Source: Planctomycetota bacterium
GTDB lineage: Bacteria > Planctomycetota > UBA1135
Reading direction: 5' to 3'
DNA: 64,000 nucleotides
Assembly: GCA_030748415.1 (NCBI GenBank)
Contig: JASMMA010000008.1
Span: 50,932-114,931 of the forward strand
Part shown: piece after piece, positions 60,982 to 64,000 of the stretch
Layout of the letters: every line of letters starts with the position of its first letter
Numbering within the stretch: the first letter of the stretch is position 1
Notes under the pieces: generated by a model
What the model saw: only the letters and a program-made list of their open reading frames with translations
Told to the model about the DNA's origin: nothing
Databases searched by the model: none
Translations under genes and position numbers: made by a program

Positions 60982-62479
60982 AGCCGCTCATTTCGAATCT
61001 GGAAAGATATCCAAGCTTCTTTTTGGAATCATTGCCCTTTCATTGGGAGTTGCAATTGGAATATTTGTTGGGGCGGATGGTATGCATGGACACCGTTTAG
61101 AAGTTGAGTGGCTAGGCCCATCTCCACCCTTGTTGAATGATTTTCCTCAGATTGGTAGCTTCCTTCTCACTTCCTTCTTTTCTGCGATTGCCTTTTTTTT
61201 CGCTTGGGGTGTTCGTTCTGGAAGTGCGGACAAACCTCTCGCAGGTCTTCTTGCTCTATCGCTTTTCTCTGATGCCATACCCGCTATCTACCAATTGGCA
61301 GTTCTGCTAATCTTGGCGGTGCTACTTGAAAGATTTCTTCGAGGACACGACTTCAGCGTTCCCCTCTCGCCTTCTCTTCTCCCTATTGGCGCAGTCTTGG
61401 TCGTTTATTTGACGACTTTTCTTAGTGCACCTAATCCTACTGCCGTCCTAATCGACTACATTTTTCGACTCCTTGTGTTGCTAATGGTCATTTTGCTTCC
61501 CGTCATCCTTGGGCAGCGCAAGCACCTCGAAACTTTTTTGAAATACCTTCTTGCTGCCGCATGTTTATCTGCATTGGTTGGTCTTAGCCAGCTCGTTCTC
61601 TCCATGACATCTGGTCGGATTTTGACTTTTGCATCTGCAGACTTTAACAAGATAGAATTTCCAGTTCCGATTTTGGGAAGTTCTGTTTTGCCACGATGCA
61701 CCGGCCTCATGCTTCACCCTAACCACCAAGCAAATGCCCTGGGAACAATTGCTCTCCTTTCCTTATGGCTTGGACTCGGACCAAAAGTGGCAAGGAGTCA
61801 GAGAATGATTTACTTGTCCAGCTTCATGCTCCTAGCAGTCGGGGTGTTCGTCACCTTTTCTAGAAGTGGTTGGCTTGCTTTAGGGATTGGAGCGATGGTT
61901 CTCCCTTTCTTTAGATGGCCGAAATACCGGATACCTTATTCCCTGGTTGTTCTTGCTGGTGCTGTTTTTGGGTTCAAAACTGGTTTGTTTTCGATGGTTT
62001 ATGAAATCGTTGAGAACATGAACGCGGCCAGCGCAGATTTTCGTTGGCATATCGATGCCCTAGCGGTTGAAGCATTTCTAACATCCCCCTGGTTTGGTGT
62101 GGGGGTGGGTGGTATTTTGAACTTTTTCAATCCATACCATTTGGAAATTCATAATACCTACCTTCAAATCCTTGCAGAGATGGGGCTCGCTGGAGTCCTC
62201 GGGTTTGGAGCTCTCTTTGTGATTCTTGCATTCAGGATTCGGCGGGCCATTTCTCTGGCTCAACGGAACCCTGATAAATCTGGATGGTCGCAAGAGTGGC
62301 TTGTTGGGCTTGCCATTGCATCAAGCATGCTCCTTCTTCAAAATTTGGTCGCGATGTTTCTTTGGGTCAAATTCCTTTGGGCTTGGATTGCATTCATTGA
62401 GGCGTCCATCTTCGTATCCTTAAGGAGATCCCGGCAACAAGCACACCCGGACCCTGTTTTCCTTCAAGATGAAGTCTGA
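60974..62479 (+). CDS. O-antigen ligase/polymerase family membrane protein (Wzy-like)
   Basis: 501 residues from a GTG at 60974 with AAGGGGG upstream. About 12 transmembrane helices. The Wzy_C region has CTGLMLHPNHQANALG, VFVTFSRSGWLALGIGAM and EIHNTYLQILAEMGLAGVLGFGALF, which are the diagnostic motifs of O-antigen ligase-like proteins. It would polymerise repeat units at the periplasmic face, or ligate them. It overlaps both neighbours. Confidence 0.9.
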   Translation: MNKAAHFESGKISKLLFGIIALSLGVAIGIFVGADGMHGHRLEVEWLGPSPPLLNDFPQIGSFLLTSFFSAIAFFFAWGVRSGSADKPLAGLLALSLFSDAIPAIYQLAVLLILAVLLERFLRGHDFSVPLSPSLLPIGAVLVVYLTTFLSAPNPTAVLIDYIFRLLVLLMVILLPVILGQRKHLETFLKYLLAAACLSALVGLSQLVLSMTSGRILTFASADFNKIEFPVPILGSSVLPRCTGLMLHPNHQANALGTIALLSLWLGLGPKVARSQRMIYLSSFMLLAVGVFVTFSRSGWLALGIGAMVLPFFRWPKYRIPYSLVVLAGAVFGFKTGLFSMVYEIVENMNAASADFRWHIDALAVEAFLTSPWFGVGVGGILNFFNPYHLEIHNTYLQILAEMGLAGVLGFGALFVILAFRIRRAISLAQRNPDKSGWSQEWLVGLAIASSMLLLQNLVAMFLWVKFLWAWIAFIEASIFVSLRRSRQQAHPDPVFLQDEV

Positions 62480-63911
62480 CTCTCTTTCTGAACTTCTTGC
62501 GTCGATTTATCGTCGCCGAATGGCCATCTTTTTATTGGTCTTGGGCTCGCTTGTTGGGGCAGAATATTATTTGCAACAAGTTGGAACATTTTGGCAAGCG
62601 CGGGCATCTTTGTTGGTTCCCGGAGAATCCACGCGCATGTCATTAACTTCAGAGAGTGAATCCTTGCCAGAGGGTCCAGTTGTACCGGATTTGAGTGAAG
62701 AAACTCGGGTGGGGATTATGGGCTTGATTCACAGTAATGCCGTCGCTCTCCGTGCTTTAGAGAACCTTGGCCATGCCAATTTGCAGGGCCCAGCACGAAT
62801 GCAGGCCCTAGCAACATTGCGGCGACAAGTTGTCGCAGATTTGAACACTGATCAGATGTTGGTGGTCGCTGTAACTGACCGCGATCGCTTGCGAGCGGCA
62901 CGAGTTGCGAATGCTTTCGCCGATGCTCTTCGCCAAGTAATGCGCGAAATGGCGGAACGCGGGCCCCGTACTACTGTAGCCTCTTTAGAAAAGGAGGCGC
63001 CATTGGCTTGGGCAGCTTATGCCTCAGCTCGTCGAGAACGCTTAAACTTTTTGGAGCAGTCTTCCAGCCCGGACCCTGAAGTAGATTTTGCCCTTCTTGC
63101 CGAAGAGGGGCAAAGATTGAGAACTTCTCTCGATGAACTTTTGGTCGAGGCTGCACGCGTTTCTGCCCAACTTCCTATTGTGGAAGGGGCAATTGCCGCA
63201 CGGCCCAAGGAGATGCAGGTTTATCGCCAAACTCTGGTGGAGAATCCTGCCTACACCAAGGCGCTACAAGATCTTTCAAAATATCGGGTAGAGGTTGAAG
63301 TTCTGAAATTGAAATACCGGGAGCGGTTTGATGAACATGGTTCTCCTTTACCAGCCCATCCGACTTTGGAATCTGCGCTTGTTCGTTATCGGCAAGCTCA
63401 AGTGCGGGTGGAGGAGGAAGCCGAGAAGGGTCTAGCTTTGCCTCTTCAGTCTAAGCCAACCGGACCCATGGTCCATTCAGCAACTGAGCTTCGCCCCGAC
63501 CCTCAGCTTCAATCTCTGTTGGGCCGCTTGGTGGACCTCCAGGCATCTGAAGCGGGCCTCGAGCCCACCAGAAAACTTCTCCAGGAGCAACTTCTCCAGA
63601 ACGAAGCAGCGATGGGCCTTCTGCCTAGTGCTCGAAATGAACTCTCTCGCCTTGATATTGAAATTGAGAGGCAACGAGTATTTGCTTCTCAGATTACTCA
63701 GAGACTGGAAGAATTGCGGCTCATTTTGGATCAGGGGCTCGAGTTCACCTTCTTTGAGGAGCACCAACAAGCGAACCCGGAATCAGCCACCGAGGTCCCC
63801 AAGCGTTCTTGGGTGTTCTTTTTTGCGATTGCGGCCGCCCTCTCTTGCGGGTTGACACTTGCGCTGGGGATGGAGCTTCTGGCAAGAGCTCGGCTAAGTA
63901 GACCCTGGTAA
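62469..63911 (+). CDS. wzz: Chain-length determinant protein (Wzz/GumC-like, no kinase domain)
   Basis: 480 residues. An N-terminal transmembrane helix (RRMAIFLLVLGSLVGAEYYL), a Wzz periplasmic start (FWQARASLLVPGE), LHSNAVALRAL-type helices, and long coiled coils (ASARRERLNFLEQ, EVLKLKYRERFDEHGS, VRVEEEAEKG). The second helix is at the C-terminus (WVFFFAIAAALSCGLTLALGMELL) with only a short tail, so there is no fused BY-kinase. It sets polymer length with the Wzy-like protein. It overlaps the ligase gene by 11 bp. Glycosyltransferases, needed for the repeat unit, are not in the window and may follow. Confidence 0.88.
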   Translation: MKSDSLSELLASIYRRRMAIFLLVLGSLVGAEYYLQQVGTFWQARASLLVPGESTRMSLTSESESLPEGPVVPDLSEETRVGIMGLIHSNAVALRALENLGHANLQGPARMQALATLRRQVVADLNTDQMLVVAVTDRDRLRAARVANAFADALRQVMREMAERGPRTTVASLEKEAPLAWAAYASARRERLNFLEQSSSPDPEVDFALLAEEGQRLRTSLDELLVEAARVSAQLPIVEGAIAARPKEMQVYRQTLVENPAYTKALQDLSKYRVEVEVLKLKYRERFDEHGSPLPAHPTLESALVRYRQAQVRVEEEAEKGLALPLQSKPTGPMVHSATELRPDPQLQSLLGRLVDLQASEAGLEPTRKLLQEQLLQNEAAMGLLPSARNELSRLDIEIERQRVFASQITQRLEELRLILDQGLEFTFFEEHQQANPESATEVPKRSWVFFFAIAAALSCGLTLALGMELLARARLSRPW

Positions 63912-63929
63912 CCCCCCCTCCCTAGACAC

Positions 63930-63949
63930 TGACCCCAAACATTGGGTCA
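63930..63949. other. Dyad symmetry after wzz
   Basis: TGACCC and GGGTCA form a 6-bp dyad around CAAACATT, 18 bp after the wzz stop. No T-run follows, so an operator is as likely as a terminator. Confidence 0.3.
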
Positions 63950-64000
63950 CAAAGTCCCAAAAATAGGAAAGCGGAAAAAGCGAAACTTCAACAAAGAGGC

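Noticed and set aside
1..64000. Insertion sequences, prophage, toxin-antitoxin pairs, tRNA or rRNA genes
   Set aside because: No transposase, integrase, phage structural gene, small coupled toxin-like pair or RNA gene signature was seen in any gap.

Overview
The window comes from a double-membraned (diderm) bacterium of roughly even base composition. The evidence is a secretin-based type II secretion/type IV pilus-like machine, lipoboxes, an OprP-type porin, a Wza-type export protein and many Sec signal peptides. Several traits together point to Planctomycetota or a nearby poorly cultured lineage: an archaeal-type DNA topoisomerase VI, a PPi-type phosphofructokinase, a kinase-like/caspase fusion, HEAT-repeat lipoproteins, and matrixin proteases with TIG domains and C-terminal sorting-like tails. 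That placement is an inference from gene content only. No rRNA, tRNA, insertion sequence, phage gene or CRISPR array is visible. Genes are packed tightly, with many ATGA/TTGA start-stop overlaps and overlapping convergent 3' ends.

Layout. 1-2293 (minus): a carbamoyltransferase cut by the window edge and a secreted protein. 2292-5966 (plus): aspartate-semialdehyde dehydrogenase, a CitD-CitE fusion and CitF. 5969-11954: a pseudokinase-TM-caspase protein, a HEAT lipoprotein and a second, secreted caspase-like protein. 12065-19519 (plus): a four-gene secreted/membrane cassette with an anchored 'PGG' protein, a GH39-like protein, a matrixin-TIG protease and a second GH39-like protein. 19504-34343 (minus): an SGNH/MBOAT acylation pair downstream of a 15-gene type II secretion/pilus-like operon whose ATPase carries an N-terminal STAS domain. 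34514-37359 (minus): topoisomerase VI A and B. 37558-46557 (mostly plus): a FliA-like sigma factor, M1 peptidase, membrane protein, CBS protein, AIM24-like protein (minus), PPi-phosphofructokinase, OprP porin and a PDZ-thioredoxin fusion. 46558-46944: the only long gene-free stretch, which looks like a highly structured RNA ending in a strong terminator. 46945-49648: a second copy of the 'PGG protein + matrixin-TIG' pair. 49658-63911: three alkaline-phosphatase-superfamily enzymes, a universal stress protein, a 3'-5' exonuclease and an exopolysaccharide assembly locus (flippase, PIG-L deacetylase, Wza, GH39-like hydrolase, O-antigen ligase/polymerase, Wzz).

How it fits together. Much of the window builds the cell surface. 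The secretion machine could export the matrixin and GH39-like proteins, whose C-terminal tails look like sorting or anchoring signals. The MBOAT/SGNH pair and the PIG-L enzyme could modify an exopolysaccharide assembled by the Wzx/Wzy/Wza/Wzz set, and a GH39-like enzyme inside that locus parallels PslG of Pseudomonas. The least explained parts are the caspase island (5969-11954), the structured RNA (46561-46879), the STAS-GspE fusion, the duplicated matrixin cassette, and the topoisomerase VI operon flanked by a near-identical short repeat.
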